A DNA stretch of 64,000 nt, taken from NCBI RefSeq assembly GCF_001435845.1, contig NZ_CM003596.1, forward strand, positions 3,085,298 to 3,149,297, given 5' to 3'. The stretch's first letter is position 1, and every line of letters begins with the position of its first letter. Shown one piece after another: positions 1-9,301 of this stretch. The notes beneath the pieces were generated by a model that saw only the letters and a list, made by a program, of their open reading frames with translations, was not told where the DNA came from and did no database searches. Position numbers and translations under genes: made by a program. The DNA is from Psychrobacter sp. P11G3 (GTDB lineage: Bacteria; Pseudomonadota; Gammaproteobacteria; Pseudomonadales; Moraxellaceae).

Positions 1-282
1 GGTCTTTGTAAATAATTTCATAGATTGACTCCCTTCATACAATGATTACTCGAAACGTTATGTTTCTGTTGTCCTATGCTTATCCTTTGCTAGAACCTTT
101 CATTACGAGCTTTACGGTTTCGACCTTTTTAAATGATAGTTACCATTACAACTTATAAGCTTTTGGTCAAAGATTCGAGCGACACAAGCGATGTCTTAAC
201 TCATTATAAGCAATTTTTAGGTTTTGCCTAGTAATTTTTTTACAGTTTCTTATTTCTGTAAAAATAAAACCATATCAAAGAC

Positions 283-546
283 TTATAGGAAAGGATTGTC
301 GATATCTTTATCTAATTGGTCATCATTTTCCTTTGACTTAGCATCATTCTTACTATATAGATTTTTATCTGCAAATGCTTGTACGATTTTCTCCGACAGC
401 TCATGTAACTGTTGGGCTTGCTCGTATCCTAACTCGTCAAAAGTGAGATCAATATCACCATATATAATAATCTTGTCTTTTTGATTTTCAATGACAAGAT
501 CACCAATCTGCATGCTTTGATGGTCGTTGGCGAATGGCTCAATCAT
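283..546 (-). CDS. Small acidic hypothetical protein
   Basis: An 87-residue protein that I cannot assign to a family. It is acidic, has no signal peptide or membrane segment, and ends in a charged Lys/Asp/Asn-rich tail (about residues 65-87). The start is supported by an AAGGA ribosome site six bases before the ATG. The overlapping plus-strand frame at 224-484 has no such signal and is taken as a shadow. Probably a cytoplasmic protein; no function is proposed. Confidence 0.55.
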   Translation of the reverse strand: MIEPFANDHQSMQIGDLVIENQKDKIIIYGDIDLTFDELGYEQAQQLHELSEKIVQAFADKNLYSKNDAKSKENDDQLDKDIDNPFL

Positions 547-617
547 TTGATTATCCTTATTATCAGTAACAATTTATATTTTTCGAAATGTGGCTATTTT
601 AGGGGCTTACTTTCAGT

Positions 618-1511
618 TTAAGCCTGAAATTGTGCAATTAACCACTCTAAAATAGCCCATACAAACAGCATCCACTCAGGCTCCTCCACTGGTGCCTCGG
701 GGGTATCTGAGCTCTCACCCGCCTTCAATGGTAAATCAAATGCTTGAGATTTGGACTGACTATCTAGCATAGGTAATACATCGATACCAATCTCAGTGGT
801 CAGCTCATCGATACTGATCACATCGATGCGTTCTGACTCATCATTTGGGGCGTAATACACGCCTGCTTGATTGGTTGCTGGGATATATACCGCTTTGAAG
901 AAATGACTAGGCACAAGGACACGGTTAGCGAGCTGCTTGGTTTTTTTATCGGTAAATGCCACACCTGTGATGGTATACACCTCACCGTATTGCTGCGTTA
1001 AATACCGAGTGGCAGATTCAATATTACGCCAGATATAGCGATTGTTACGTGGTGACTGCGGAGCGATATTCGCTAAACTAAAACTATCATACTGCTGGCT
1101 GCGATTGGCCATATTGGCATTGGGTGCCAAATGTCCTCGATCATAGCCAGAGCCTGAATAGTCAGATAATGAGGCTCGTGCTGACTTTGGTAGCTTACTT
1201 TCTTCATGAAAGCTGTCTTCACGATCGATCTGCTTAGCTTGTTGCAGACGTGTGCGATCGAGATACTCTGCTGACCAAAGCGGTGTACGTGATACCCCCG
1301 AGTACATAACCGCAAAGCCATCCATACATAGCGCTTGTGTGTCTTTTTTTAACTTGGTATTGGTAAATTCAGGATAAATACCACCATAGAAAGACTGGCT
1401 ACACTGGGTCAAATCATCAGCGTGTGCTTGAGTAATACCCGTCGCGACAAGCAATACTGCCATCAGCGCACTATTCTTACATCCGTACTTAAGCCTACTA
1501 AAACTTATCAT
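618..1511 (-). CDS. Secreted DNA/RNA non-specific endonuclease (NUC family)
   Basis: A 297-residue endonuclease of the Serratia-nuclease/EndA type (beta-beta-alpha metal fold), which cuts DNA and RNA without sequence specificity. The N-terminus is a signal peptide (basic start, hydrophobic run, cut near TQAHA-DD), so it should be exported. The catalytic motif is visible as DRGHLAPNANM near residues 124-134, with the general-base His inside DRGH, followed by the conserved SFSLANIAPQ block and a downstream asparagine (RYIWRNIES) expected to bind the metal. The last 30 residues (EAPVEEPEWMLFVWAILEWL) are hydrophobic and unusual, perhaps a membrane tether. A GAGAG sequence precedes the ATG. A role in nutrient scavenging or extracellular DNA degradation is inference. 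Confidence 0.85.
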   Translation of the reverse strand: MISFSRLKYGCKNSALMAVLLVATGITQAHADDLTQCSQSFYGGIYPEFTNTKLKKDTQALCMDGFAVMYSGVSRTPLWSAEYLDRTRLQQAKQIDREDSFHEESKLPKSARASLSDYSGSGYDRGHLAPNANMANRSQQYDSFSLANIAPQSPRNNRYIWRNIESATRYLTQQYGEVYTITGVAFTDKKTKQLANRVLVPSHFFKAVYIPATNQAGVYYAPNDESERIDVISIDELTTEIGIDVLPMLDSQSKSQAFDLPLKAGESSDTPEAPVEEPEWMLFVWAILEWLIAQFQA

Positions 1512-1595
1512 TCAACTCTCAACCATTTATACTTGCCGTTACATACTTGCTATCCTAGCAGGCGCTTGCCAATAAAGAAAGATAGCGCGCAAGTC

Positions 1596-1624
1596 GTGAC
1601 ATTCTAAATGGTATCCGCTATACT
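1596..1624 (+). promoter_or_regulatory. Promoter of tRNA-Ser
   Basis: GTGACA (1596-1601), a 17-base spacer, and TATACT (1619-1624), about 17 bases before the tRNA. Sigma-70 type; predicted by eye. Confidence 0.6.
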
Positions 1625-1640
1625 TAGGCGTTCAAAAAAC

Positions 1641-1731
1641 GGTGAAGTGGGTGAGTGGCTGAAACCGCACGCCTGGAAAGTGTGTATACGTTCATAGCGT
1701 ATCGAGGGTTCGAATCCCTCCTTCACCGCCA
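1641..1731 (+). tRNA. tRNA-Ser (anticodon GGA)
   Basis: A 91-nt class II tRNA with an encoded CCA end. The acceptor strands GGTGAAG/CTTCACC pair fully, the anticodon arm reads CCTGGAAAG with anticodon GGA, a long variable arm follows (TATACGTTCATAGCGTA), and the T arm carries GGTTCGAATCC. The long variable arm and the GGA anticodon identify serine (UCC/UCU codons). Confidence 0.96.
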
Positions 1732-2224
1732 ATCTTATTCTGCTTAAGCAAAACCTCAGTTTTTCTATCTTGTTCTACCCTTCTCTCAATATTCTTTATA
1801 TTTTTTAACAGTAAGACTTTCAGTCTATACTCATCCTCTACTGCTGTCTGAAATACTTCTGTTTAGCCTTAACTTCGTGTGTTGTATGAGATCTAATAAC
1901 TATATATCTAATTGAATAACACATTGATTGACCAAGCTAAAAAACTTGTATCATGGACTGAGAGTGACTCATAAAATGAGTCGATATTCTATTACGATAC
2001 GTTTTATTATCAGCTTAATTTTATTCCTAGACCCTTATACGAAAATGCTTTGAGTTTTTCTGTGGCGCTTAATCTAACTTTATATCTATATTTACCATCA
2101 TTGCTATACCGTACAAAAATGTAATAACAGTAGGGTCACTGATACTCGGCAGATGCCATTGTCCAAAAATTGGATTATAGTAGATATCAATAGTATTTAT
2201 TTAAATAAACTAAAGGATACAACA
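1732..2224. other. Intergenic region, no gene seen
   Basis: 493 bases between tRNA-Ser and the lipoprotein gene. It is AT-rich. The only structure noted is a perfect 7-bp inverted repeat with a 3-base loop, GACTCAT-AAA-ATGAGTC (1966-1982), too short and without a T-run to call a terminator. No credible reading frame was found. Confidence 0.5.
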
Positions 2225-2944
2225 ATGAAAACACTAGGAATGTGTATCGTAGCAGGACTCGGATTGAGTGCTTGCGCTACTGGCATAGGCGGCATGGTAA
2301 CAGGTAATACCAATCAAAATAATAGCTCTGATAAAGTCGTCACTCAATACCCAGTTGAGACTGCCATACTCAATATCTATACCAAACAACGTAGTGAAAA
2401 ACTAGTAGCTACTGTCGGCGGACAAAGCGTAGCCGCAGATATTCAAATCACCCCTAAAGGCAGCATGCGCTTTAATAATAAAATGGTACAAGGCGCAGAA
2501 GTCAGCACAATCAACACAGTGAATCAGCAGATTACGGATCAGTCAGTCGCTATCAATTATTTTACGCTAAATCCATTGGTGTTCCATGGTTTTACGGATA
2601 GTACGGGTGAGTATTCAATCGCTAACCAAACGACGAGTATCCCTAAGATAGCTACGGTGGGCGACTCAAGTCAGCTTATCACTGAAAACGTATATGCTGA
2701 CAGCAGTATGCGTCAGAAAACCGCCACCTATAAGCAGGACTGGTCGCTCACACAAGATACAAATAACACGGCGTGGCTCTGTATAGAAACCTCAGGCAAT
2801 CTACTTTTGACGTCTGATACTGCAGGTACGTCGTCAGAATGCTATAAAATCAATGCTAAAGGCGATGTTTTAAGTAGTAAAGTGACACTCACTCAGCCTA
2901 ATAAAAATGGCCTGTTCAAATCAATGACGTTTATCAGTCAGTAG
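2225..2944 (+). CDS. Lipoprotein of unknown function
   Basis: A 239-residue protein with a typical lipoprotein signal: MKTLGMCIVAGLGLSACATG, where LSAC is the lipobox and Cys is expected to be lipidated after signal peptidase II cleavage. The residue after Cys is not Asp, so outer-membrane sorting is likely (inference). The rest is Ser/Thr/Asn-rich and probably beta-structured. I do not recognise a family. The start at 2225 is chosen over an upstream in-frame start at 2153 because AAAGGA lies just before it and because it places the signal peptide at the N-terminus. Confidence 0.75.
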   Translation: MKTLGMCIVAGLGLSACATGIGGMVTGNTNQNNSSDKVVTQYPVETAILNIYTKQRSEKLVATVGGQSVAADIQITPKGSMRFNNKMVQGAEVSTINTVNQQITDQSVAINYFTLNPLVFHGFTDSTGEYSIANQTTSIPKIATVGDSSQLITENVYADSSMRQKTATYKQDWSLTQDTNNTAWLCIETSGNLLLTSDTAGTSSECYKINAKGDVLSSKVTLTQPNKNGLFKSMTFISQ

Positions 2945-2989
2945 CACTTGCTCAACTAGTAACGATCAATAGTGTCATATAAGAACAAA

Positions 2990-3020
2990 AAAAATAGCGC
3001 CTCATTAAGGCGCTATTTTT
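2990..3020. terminator. Bidirectional terminator
   Basis: Stem AATAGCGCC / GGCGCTATT with a 7-base loop, A-run on one side and T-run on the other. It serves the lipoprotein gene on the plus strand and the convergent small secreted-protein gene on the minus strand. Confidence 0.85.
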
Positions 3021-3039
3021 GGATGCTAGGATCGTGTTT

Positions 3040-3354
3040 TTACGAGCGACGGTCATGGTTATTTTTGTCATGATTGTTTTTGTCGTGGCTATTTTTAGCA
3101 TTGCTGTTTTTAGCATGGACATTTTTGGCTGTTGCTTTGTGCTTAGTAGCCACTATTTTCGCTTTGTGATGTGACTTTGCTGCCTTAGCTTTGGCATGCT
3201 TATAGTTATTACTCGCTTTATTGCTGCTGTGTTTTTGTTGCTGTACCTGAGCTGTATGATGCTTATCAAAATTAGGCGTAGCATTGGCCTGACCGACCAT
3301 CGACAAACAAGCAGTAGCGGCTAAAATCGAACTAACTAGTATCTTTTTCATCAT
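3040..3354 (-). CDS. Secreted His/Lys/Asn-rich repeat mini-protein
   Basis: A 104-residue protein with a clear signal peptide (MMKKILVSSILAATACLSMV, cut near ANA-TP). The mature part is about 80 residues, almost entirely His, Lys, Asn, Ala and Ser, with short repeats at the C-terminus (AKNS, then three NNHD-type units). It has no hydrophobic core and is probably disordered. Histidine-rich composition suggests metal binding in the periplasm, but this is inference only; no family is recognised. It ends at the shared terminator 3' of the lipoprotein gene. Confidence 0.7.
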   Translation of the reverse strand: MMKKILVSSILAATACLSMVGQANATPNFDKHHTAQVQQQKHSSNKASNNYKHAKAKAAKSHHKAKIVATKHKATAKNVHAKNSNAKNSHDKNNHDKNNHDRRS

Positions 3355-3779
3355 TTTATTCCTTTGAATTCATATTTAGAGTAGTTATAAATAATTCACT
3401 TAGTTTTAAATGAACTATCGTGATAAAGCTTTACTCTATCGACAAAGAGAATAATAAATGATTCTAGTATTAAGTAGATTTATGAAACTTGAAGAAAGGT
3501 TGCGATTGTTACGAGGGCATGCGTGCTTAAAGGCATGTTAGATGTTGGCGTAATATTTGGTTAAATGACAGTGTATTTACGCTTTATCGGTAAGCATCGT
3601 AGACAGGATGTGTATAAAAACGCGAATTACTATCTACTTAATGAGGAATATGGTTACGGTTAAGCCAAATTTCCTAATATCAATATTTCTGCTATTCGAA
3701 AAACTTAACTCATTAGAAGTTGCTGGTTAATGTTTAAAACGAGCATAGCAATACTCCATACTACTATGCTCTAAATGTG
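3355..3779. other. Intergenic region with the rlmA terminator
   Basis: 425 bases between rlmA and the secreted mini-protein gene, both on the minus strand. It holds the rlmA terminator (3735-3771) and presumably the promoter of the mini-protein gene, which I could not place with confidence. No reading frame stands out. Confidence 0.5.
3735..3771 (-). terminator. rlmA terminator
   Basis: Perfect 8-bp stem GAGCATAG / CTATGCTC with a 15-base loop, followed on the minus strand by GTTTTAAA. The long loop makes it a moderate rather than a strong call. Confidence 0.55.
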
Positions 3780-4727
3780 CTAAACAGACGTTTTCTGCAA
3801 AATATAAACCACAAACTTGGCCTCTGTGCTAAATGCTGCTGTTTCTACGGCGGCCAGTAGTGCTTGCCTTTTTTCGCTGCGGGCACGATAAGCGTAAGGT
3901 GTCATCGTCATCAAATCAGCCAAATCCTCTGCGGATAACGTCAGCTCTGTACTGACACGGCAGGTCTCAACCAACGTAAAATATGGTACCAATTCTTGCA
4001 AAAATTTATCAGAATCGTGCTCACGTACATCATCAAATAACGCATCACGCATCGTTGCCAAATGCCCGATATCAGGTTTGGCAATAATCAGATAGCCACC
4101 ATTCATCAATACATTATCAAACGCCTCGGGCAAAATAGGGCTAAAAATACTACTAATACCCGTCATACTGTGCGGGCGTAACGGTAGATGTGCAGCACTG
4201 GTCACTAATGGATAGACCGCAGTCGTCTTGGCAGTATCTTCTTTACGCGGCTGATACCATAGACGACCTGCTAGTTTACTGACTTTGGCCAGCTCAACCA
4301 CTGCAGGCTTACTGATGTCAGCGGCTATAAGCGTATCTATAACATTCAAGCTCATTTGTGCCATTGCCTGCGTGTAGTAACCTTCACCGCAGCCAATATC
4401 AAGCCAATTGACTGGCTTGATATCTTGCTCGTTTATGAACTCATCGTTAGACAGCAACTCTGTCATTTTTTGACTAATTAGTTTTTGGAGCAAGGCATAG
4501 TGCCCATGATTCAAGAACCGTTTACGCGCATCGATAGATTCTTGGCTGTCCCCAGGTGCTTTGGACTTTTTTTGTTGTACTGGCAGCAGGTTGACATAGC
4601 CTTGACGCGCTACATCAAAGGGATGTGAAGTCTGCTTAGGGTGCAAACTACCATCACAGCGCCAAGTATCTGCAGCGGGCTGTAGCGGTGACTGACAAAG
4701 TGGACAAATAAATAACGACACGGGCAT
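3780..4727 (-). CDS. rlmA: 23S rRNA (guanine-N1)-methyltransferase RlmA
   Basis: A 315-residue S-adenosylmethionine-dependent methyltransferase matching the RlmA family, which methylates N1 of G745 in 23S rRNA. The N-terminal zinc finger is visible (CPLC near residues 8-11, then a Cys and His about 15-20 residues on), followed by the family signature FDVARQGYVNLLPVQ and the PGDS block. The SAM-binding glycine loop is DIGCGEGYYTQ. The start at 4727 (ATG) is preferred over an in-frame TTG at 4763 because RlmA proteins begin a few residues before the zinc finger. It is a separate unit, downstream of the mraY terminator. Confidence 0.85.
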   Translation of the reverse strand: MPVSLFICPLCQSPLQPAADTWRCDGSLHPKQTSHPFDVARQGYVNLLPVQQKKSKAPGDSQESIDARKRFLNHGHYALLQKLISQKMTELLSNDEFINEQDIKPVNWLDIGCGEGYYTQAMAQMSLNVIDTLIAADISKPAVVELAKVSKLAGRLWYQPRKEDTAKTTAVYPLVTSAAHLPLRPHSMTGISSIFSPILPEAFDNVLMNGGYLIIAKPDIGHLATMRDALFDDVREHDSDKFLQELVPYFTLVETCRVSTELTLSAEDLADLMTMTPYAYRARSEKRQALLAAVETAAFSTEAKFVVYILQKTSV

Positions 4728-4784
4728 CTCAAAGTGATAGCAGTATGCTTGGCATTTTAACAAAATTCATGGGTCTTGAGCGAC

Positions 4785-4820
4785 AAAAAGCCGTCTCAAT
4801 CATGATTGAAACGGCTTTTT
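4785..4820. terminator. Terminator of the mur/fts cluster
   Basis: Stem AAAAAGCCGT...ACGGCTTTTT, extended inward by TCAATCATGATTGA with one mismatch, and flanked by A- and T-runs. It lies just past the mraY stop codon on the minus strand and separates the cluster from rlmA. Confidence 0.85.
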
Positions 4821-4866
4821 GGAGTTTTGCAAATTGATATCTATATAGATATTCGACGGTTATAGC

Positions 4867-5985
4867 TTAACGTAGCTTTAGCGTCATTAGCCCAAGGATG
4901 ACAAGGATAATGGCAATAATCCAAAATCTCGCCACCACTTGTGTTTCTTTCCAACCAATTTCTTCGAAATGATGATGCAGCGGCGCCATACGGAAGACGC
5001 GTTTTTTGCGCAGTTTATACGAGCCAACCTGTAACATAACTGATAGCGCTTCTGCGACAAACAAACCACCCATAATCGCAAAGGCGATCTCTTGGCGGGT
5101 CATCACGGCGATAGTACCTAGCATTGCACCCAGTGCTAGCGCGCCAACATCACCCATAAATACTTGTGCTGGATGCGCGTTGAACCATAAGAAACCAAGA
5201 CCTGCTCCGACCATTGAGCCACAGACGATGATGACTTCGGAGTTATAAGGAATATAAGGTACATGCAAGTAATCAGCAAAGCGTACATCGCCTGATACAT
5301 AGGCCATCGCGCCCAAACCTGCAGCGACGAGAACGACTGGCAAAATCGCCAAACCATCCAAACCGTCGGTTAGATTGACTGCGTTAGAAGCACCATTAAT
5401 CACAAAATAGGTAAAGATAATAAAGCCAATACCAAATGGCACTGCTGAAAATGGAATCATCCAGTCTTTGAATACTGGCAATAGCAGATCCTGCATCTCA
5501 CGCGTGGTATTGATATCGGGTTGTAGCGTGGCGATATAGTACAAAGAAACACCGACAAATAACGCACCCATAGACAGCCAAAAATACTTTTTGCGAGCGA
5601 TTAAGCCTTTTGGATCTTTATACTTAATTTTTAACCAATCATCAGCCCAACCTACGGCACCAAAGATAACCATAACCACGAGCAAAATCCAAACATAAGG
5701 ATTGTTTAATCGTGCCCACAGTAGCGTCGATATCCCAATCGCACTGAGGATCAATACCCCGCCCATGGTTGGTGTGCCAGTCTTGGCCAAATGCGACTGA
5801 GGCCCATCATTACGAATGGCCTGACCATATTTGAGTGATCGCAAGTGCCGAATAACACGGCCACCAAACATCATGCTAAACATAAGGGCGGTAACAACGG
5901 CAAGCAATGCTCGAAGTGTCAACGAAGAAACCGCAGAAAACGGCGTATAATACTGGCCAAGCCAGCCGAACAACCAAACTAACAC
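4867..5985 (-). CDS. mraY: Phospho-N-acetylmuramoyl-pentapeptide-transferase MraY
   Basis: A 372-residue polytopic inner-membrane enzyme that transfers phospho-MurNAc-pentapeptide to undecaprenyl phosphate to form lipid I. About ten membrane segments are visible. The aspartate motif [16 protein letters not shown] (near residues 111-126), [10 protein letters not shown], and the histidine cluster MAPLHHHFE near residue 325 are all present. Length matches the family (about 360-370). The start is GTG at 5985, with GAGGAG eight bases upstream; it follows the murF stop codon by three bases. This is the last gene of the cluster here. Confidence 0.97.
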   Translation of the reverse strand: MLVWLFGWLGQYYTPFSAVSSLTLRALLAVVTALMFSMMFGGRVIRHLRSLKYGQAIRNDGPQSHLAKTGTPTMGGVLILSAIGISTLLWARLNNPYVWILLVVMVIFGAVGWADDWLKIKYKDPKGLIARKKYFWLSMGALFVGVSLYYIATLQPDINTTREMQDLLLPVFKDWMIPFSAVPFGIGFIIFTYFVINGASNAVNLTDGLDGLAILPVVLVAAGLGAMAYVSGDVRFADYLHVPYIPYNSEVIIVCGSMVGAGLGFLWFNAHPAQVFMGDVGALALGAMLGTIAVMTRQEIAFAIMGGLFVAEALSVMLQVGSYKLRKKRVFRMAPLHHHFEEIGWKETQVVARFWIIAIILVILGLMTLKLR

Positions 5986-5988
5986 CGC

Positions 5989-7437
5989 CTACTCCTCTAC
6001 TAGCGCATGAATAAGTGTTTCCATTCCCATGGAACGAGAGCCTTTGAACAACACAGTACAAGGCTTAGCTTGTTGCGCTTGCAAATACGGCTGTAAATAC
6101 TCTAATAAACTGTCTTTGTTGGCAAAGGCATGCGCACTGATATCAGACACTTCTTGCGCACCCGCAACGGTATAAGGGGCATATTCGCCAACACAAAGCA
6201 GCACGTTGATACCTGTGGTCGCGATAGTACGGCCCAAGCTCTGATGCTCACTAATAGCCGCCTCTCCTAGCTCACCGATATCGCCCAGTACCATCACTTG
6301 CGTACCTGTTTGCGCAGCCAATACTTTGGCGGCAGCACGTACTGAATGCGGGTTGGCATTATAAGTGTCATCAATGAGACGATGCATACCAAGTATCTGG
6401 CTATTTAAACGACCTTTAGCAGGACGCGCATTTTCGAGCCCAACCACAATGTCGCTTACCTCAATATTTAGCGCATGCGCACAGGCAGCAGCAGCCAAGG
6501 CATTATTGACATTGTGTTCACCTGCCAATGGCAAGTTGATAGCATGGATTTGGTTACCGATATGTAGCTTAAATTCGCTACGCTCAGGCTCTACGTCTAG
6601 ATGGCTTGCGCTTACATCCGTATTACCAAAGCCAATCACATGTGAGGTATGCTTTTCAGCGATACGACGTAGCTGATTGGTAAAATCATCCTTATCAGGA
6701 ACAATTGCAAACTGCGCGTCTGTCAATGTATGGTAAATCTCAGCCTTGGTTTGGCAGATGCCTTCACGGCTACCGAACTCGCCCAAATGCGCTGTACCGA
6801 TGTTTAAGATACAGGCCACATCAGGCTGAACAATTTCAGTCGTATAAGCAATCTCGCCAATATGGTTTGCGCCCAACTCCAAAATAGCGTAACGATGATG
6901 ATCTGATAGCTCAAGCAACATCATTGGTACACCCAAATCGTTATTGAGGTTACCACGAGTGATTAAGGTCGGTGCCAATCTACCAAAAATACTGCCAAGC
7001 ATTTCTTTGCAGGTGGTCTTGCCGCTAGAACCCGTAATAGCAATCACGGTTAAATCTTTGTGCTGCTGACGACGATATGCTGCCAATTGACCTAACGCCA
7101 AACGAGTATCGCTGACCACCAATTGTGGAATAGCAGTTGGGCCGGACAACGAAGTAGGACGCGAGACGACAGCGGCAACAGCGCCTTTTGATATTGCTGT
7201 CTCGATATAATCATGTCCATCGAAATTATCGCCGCTTAATGCCAAAAATATATCGCCTGGCTTTATCGTGCGAGTATCAGTGGCTATCCGCTTACTGGCT
7301 AAAGCAGTCTGCTCTTCTGCATGGCCTCGTGGTAGTTGCCAATGCCCATCGAGCGACGTGGTCGCTGCGAGCAGATTGTCCATTTGCCAGACATAGAGCC
7401 CTTGCGTCTGGGCAGTATTATCGGTGTCGGCTGTCAT
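5989..7437 (-). CDS. murF: UDP-N-acetylmuramoyl-tripeptide--D-alanyl-D-alanine ligase MurF
   Basis: A 482-residue cytoplasmic Mur ligase that adds D-Ala-D-Ala to UDP-MurNAc-tripeptide using ATP. The ATP loop is ITGSSGKTTCKE (near residues 133-144), followed by the central-domain blocks NLNNDLGVP and ELGANHIGEI and the C-terminal RLIDDTYNANPHS. The N-terminal domain (residues 1-110) binds UDP. It lies 82 bases downstream of murE and three bases before mraY, so it is very likely in one operon. Confidence 0.96.
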   Translation of the reverse strand: MTADTDNTAQTQGLYVWQMDNLLAATTSLDGHWQLPRGHAEEQTALASKRIATDTRTIKPGDIFLALSGDNFDGHDYIETAISKGAVAAVVSRPTSLSGPTAIPQLVVSDTRLALGQLAAYRRQQHKDLTVIAITGSSGKTTCKEMLGSIFGRLAPTLITRGNLNNDLGVPMMLLELSDHHRYAILELGANHIGEIAYTTEIVQPDVACILNIGTAHLGEFGSREGICQTKAEIYHTLTDAQFAIVPDKDDFTNQLRRIAEKHTSHVIGFGNTDVSASHLDVEPERSEFKLHIGNQIHAINLPLAGEHNVNNALAAAACAHALNIEVSDIVVGLENARPAKGRLNSQILGMHRLIDDTYNANPHSVRAAAKVLAAQTGTQVMVLGDIGELGEAAISEHQSLGRTIATTGINVLLCVGEYAPYTVAGAQEVSDISAHAFANKDSLLEYLQPYLQAQQAKPCTVLFKGSRSMGMETLIHALVEE

Positions 7438-7519
7438 AATGATTACCTTATATGATGACTACTTAATTTTTATATTTAATGATCAATTTTTACTAATGCA
7501 TGCATCGAAAGCCTATCAA

Positions 7520-9235
7520 TTACACACGTCCCGCTTGACTCAATGCCTGCTGCAAAACAACACTGTCATCGAAATCATAGCGAACGTTGTTAATCTCTTG
7601 ATAGGTTTCGTGACCTTTACCTGCGATGACAACGATATCATCTACACCTGAGTGACTAACTGCATATTCAATAGCAGTTTGGCGGGCAGGCTCGATATGG
7701 GTTCGTTGATATTGCTCAGCGGCCATACCAGCCTGCATATCTTGCAAAATTACATTTGGGTCTTCGGTACGTGGATTATCCGCGGTCAAAATAACTTGAT
7801 CAGCACCTGCTAGACCTGCTTGCGCCATCAATGGTCGCTTGCCTGCATCACGATCTCCACCGCAACCAAATACTGCCCATAGCTGACCTTTACAGTGGGT
7901 TTTTAAACTTGCCAGCACTTGGCTTAGCGCATCTGGAGTATGCGCATAATCCACGATAAAGCAGCCATCATTTGATGGTACGCGTTGCATACGCCCAACC
8001 GCACCTTGCAACTGTGCAACAGCAGGTGCAATACGCTCGATATTTATGGCCAAATCATCATCGAGTGCTACGACAGCTGCTATCGCTGCGAGCAAATTGG
8101 CTACATTGAAGCGACCTAATAATGGACTGATAATCTCTATGTTGTCAGCTTTGTCATCGCCAAAATCAGTACGCAGATTTATTTTGACGCCTTGCAAACT
8201 GGGCGCGATATCAGCGGCAACAAAAGTAGCCGCTTTTGATGAATCCAAACTATATGTCCATACCGTTAAACCGCTGGCGTTTGCTGTATCTAACATAACC
8301 TGAGCATGCTCATCATCGATATTAATAATAGCATGGGTCAAATCTGGGAAATGAGCTTTATCAAACAGCTTGGCTTTGGCAGCAGCATATTCTGCCATAT
8401 CAGCATGATAGTCTAAATGGTCACGGCTCAAATTGGTATAAATCGCTACAGTGACTGGCATACCTTGTAGACGTTGCTGATCCAACCCATGAGAGCTGGC
8501 CTCTAATGCCAATATTTCTGCCTGCTCTGTTCCCATTTGATATAGGAACTGCTGGACAGCTAACGCATCGCCCGTGGTATGGCTGGCTTGCACTAGAGCA
8601 CCAAGTCTACCATTACCTGCCGTACCCATCACCGCGCTACTCTGACCCATCAACTGGGTAAGCTGTGCTACTAATTGACTGATGGTTGTTTTACCATTTG
8701 TACCAGTCACCGCAACCACGGTCGGTAGAGTCACTGGCTGCTGATATTGCAGGCGCGCTTGAATTAAGCTACCTAAAAAATCACGAATATTAGGAACGTA
8801 CAATACAGGGCATGGCAATGCTGCTAGTTGCTGAGGTGCATTAGCAATAATATCTATCTGCGGTTCACTACTGGTATTTGAGGGATTATTTGCTTCGCTA
8901 AGCAAAACGCTAGGGTCAATCTCTGAGAGAACAAATGCGGCTTGCTCAGCGGCCTGCAGTAAATAGTCGCGACTTTTTTGAGAGTTGGCTGTTTGACTTT
9001 TTAACAGAACAAATACGTCATTCGCTTCCAACTGGCGATTGTCCAAGCGAAACTGTTGAAACGGAATATGGGCAATAGATTGAGCTTGATTTAAACTCGC
9101 TTGATTGGATGTTTCCTGAATCGATGTTGCTATCATCGCTGTAAGCTGCTCAGCCAGTTTTTGCTGCTGGCTTTTATTGGCATCTATAAGCTGTTGTAAA
9201 GTCACAGTAGCGCTATCTAGCGATGATATAGTCAT
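7520..9235 (-). CDS. murE: UDP-MurNAc-L-Ala-D-Glu--meso-DAP ligase MurE
   Basis: A 571-residue Mur ligase adding meso-diaminopimelate to UDP-MurNAc-dipeptide. The ATP loop is VTGTNGKTTISQL; ALEASSHGLDQQR and NLSRDHLDYH follow, and the DNPRTEDP motif shows selectivity for meso-DAP rather than lysine. It is longer than the typical 490-500 residues, with extra sequence in the N-terminal UDP-binding domain (a Ser/Asn/Gln-rich stretch around residues 85-145). It lies 66 bases after ftsI. The start is an ATG at 9235. Confidence 0.95.
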   Translation of the reverse strand: MTISSLDSATVTLQQLIDANKSQQQKLAEQLTAMIATSIQETSNQASLNQAQSIAHIPFQQFRLDNRQLEANDVFVLLKSQTANSQKSRDYLLQAAEQAAFVLSEIDPSVLLSEANNPSNTSSEPQIDIIANAPQQLAALPCPVLYVPNIRDFLGSLIQARLQYQQPVTLPTVVAVTGTNGKTTISQLVAQLTQLMGQSSAVMGTAGNGRLGALVQASHTTGDALAVQQFLYQMGTEQAEILALEASSHGLDQQRLQGMPVTVAIYTNLSRDHLDYHADMAEYAAAKAKLFDKAHFPDLTHAIINIDDEHAQVMLDTANASGLTVWTYSLDSSKAATFVAADIAPSLQGVKINLRTDFGDDKADNIEIISPLLGRFNVANLLAAIAAVVALDDDLAINIERIAPAVAQLQGAVGRMQRVPSNDGCFIVDYAHTPDALSQVLASLKTHCKGQLWAVFGCGGDRDAGKRPLMAQAGLAGADQVILTADNPRTEDPNVILQDMQAGMAAEQYQRTHIEPARQTAIEYAVSHSGVDDIVVIAGKGHETYQEINNVRYDFDDSVVLQQALSQAGRV

Positions 9236-9301
9236 AGATAAATCCTAAACAGTTAAAACGTGTCAGCTCAGTAGAGCTGGACATTTAAAATAATTGAACG
9301 C

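Noticed and set aside
224..484. 86-codon plus-strand frame at the start of the window
   Set aside because: It overlaps the minus-strand gene at 283-546, which has a proper ribosome site; the plus-strand product is Ser/Phe-rich, as expected of an antisense shadow.
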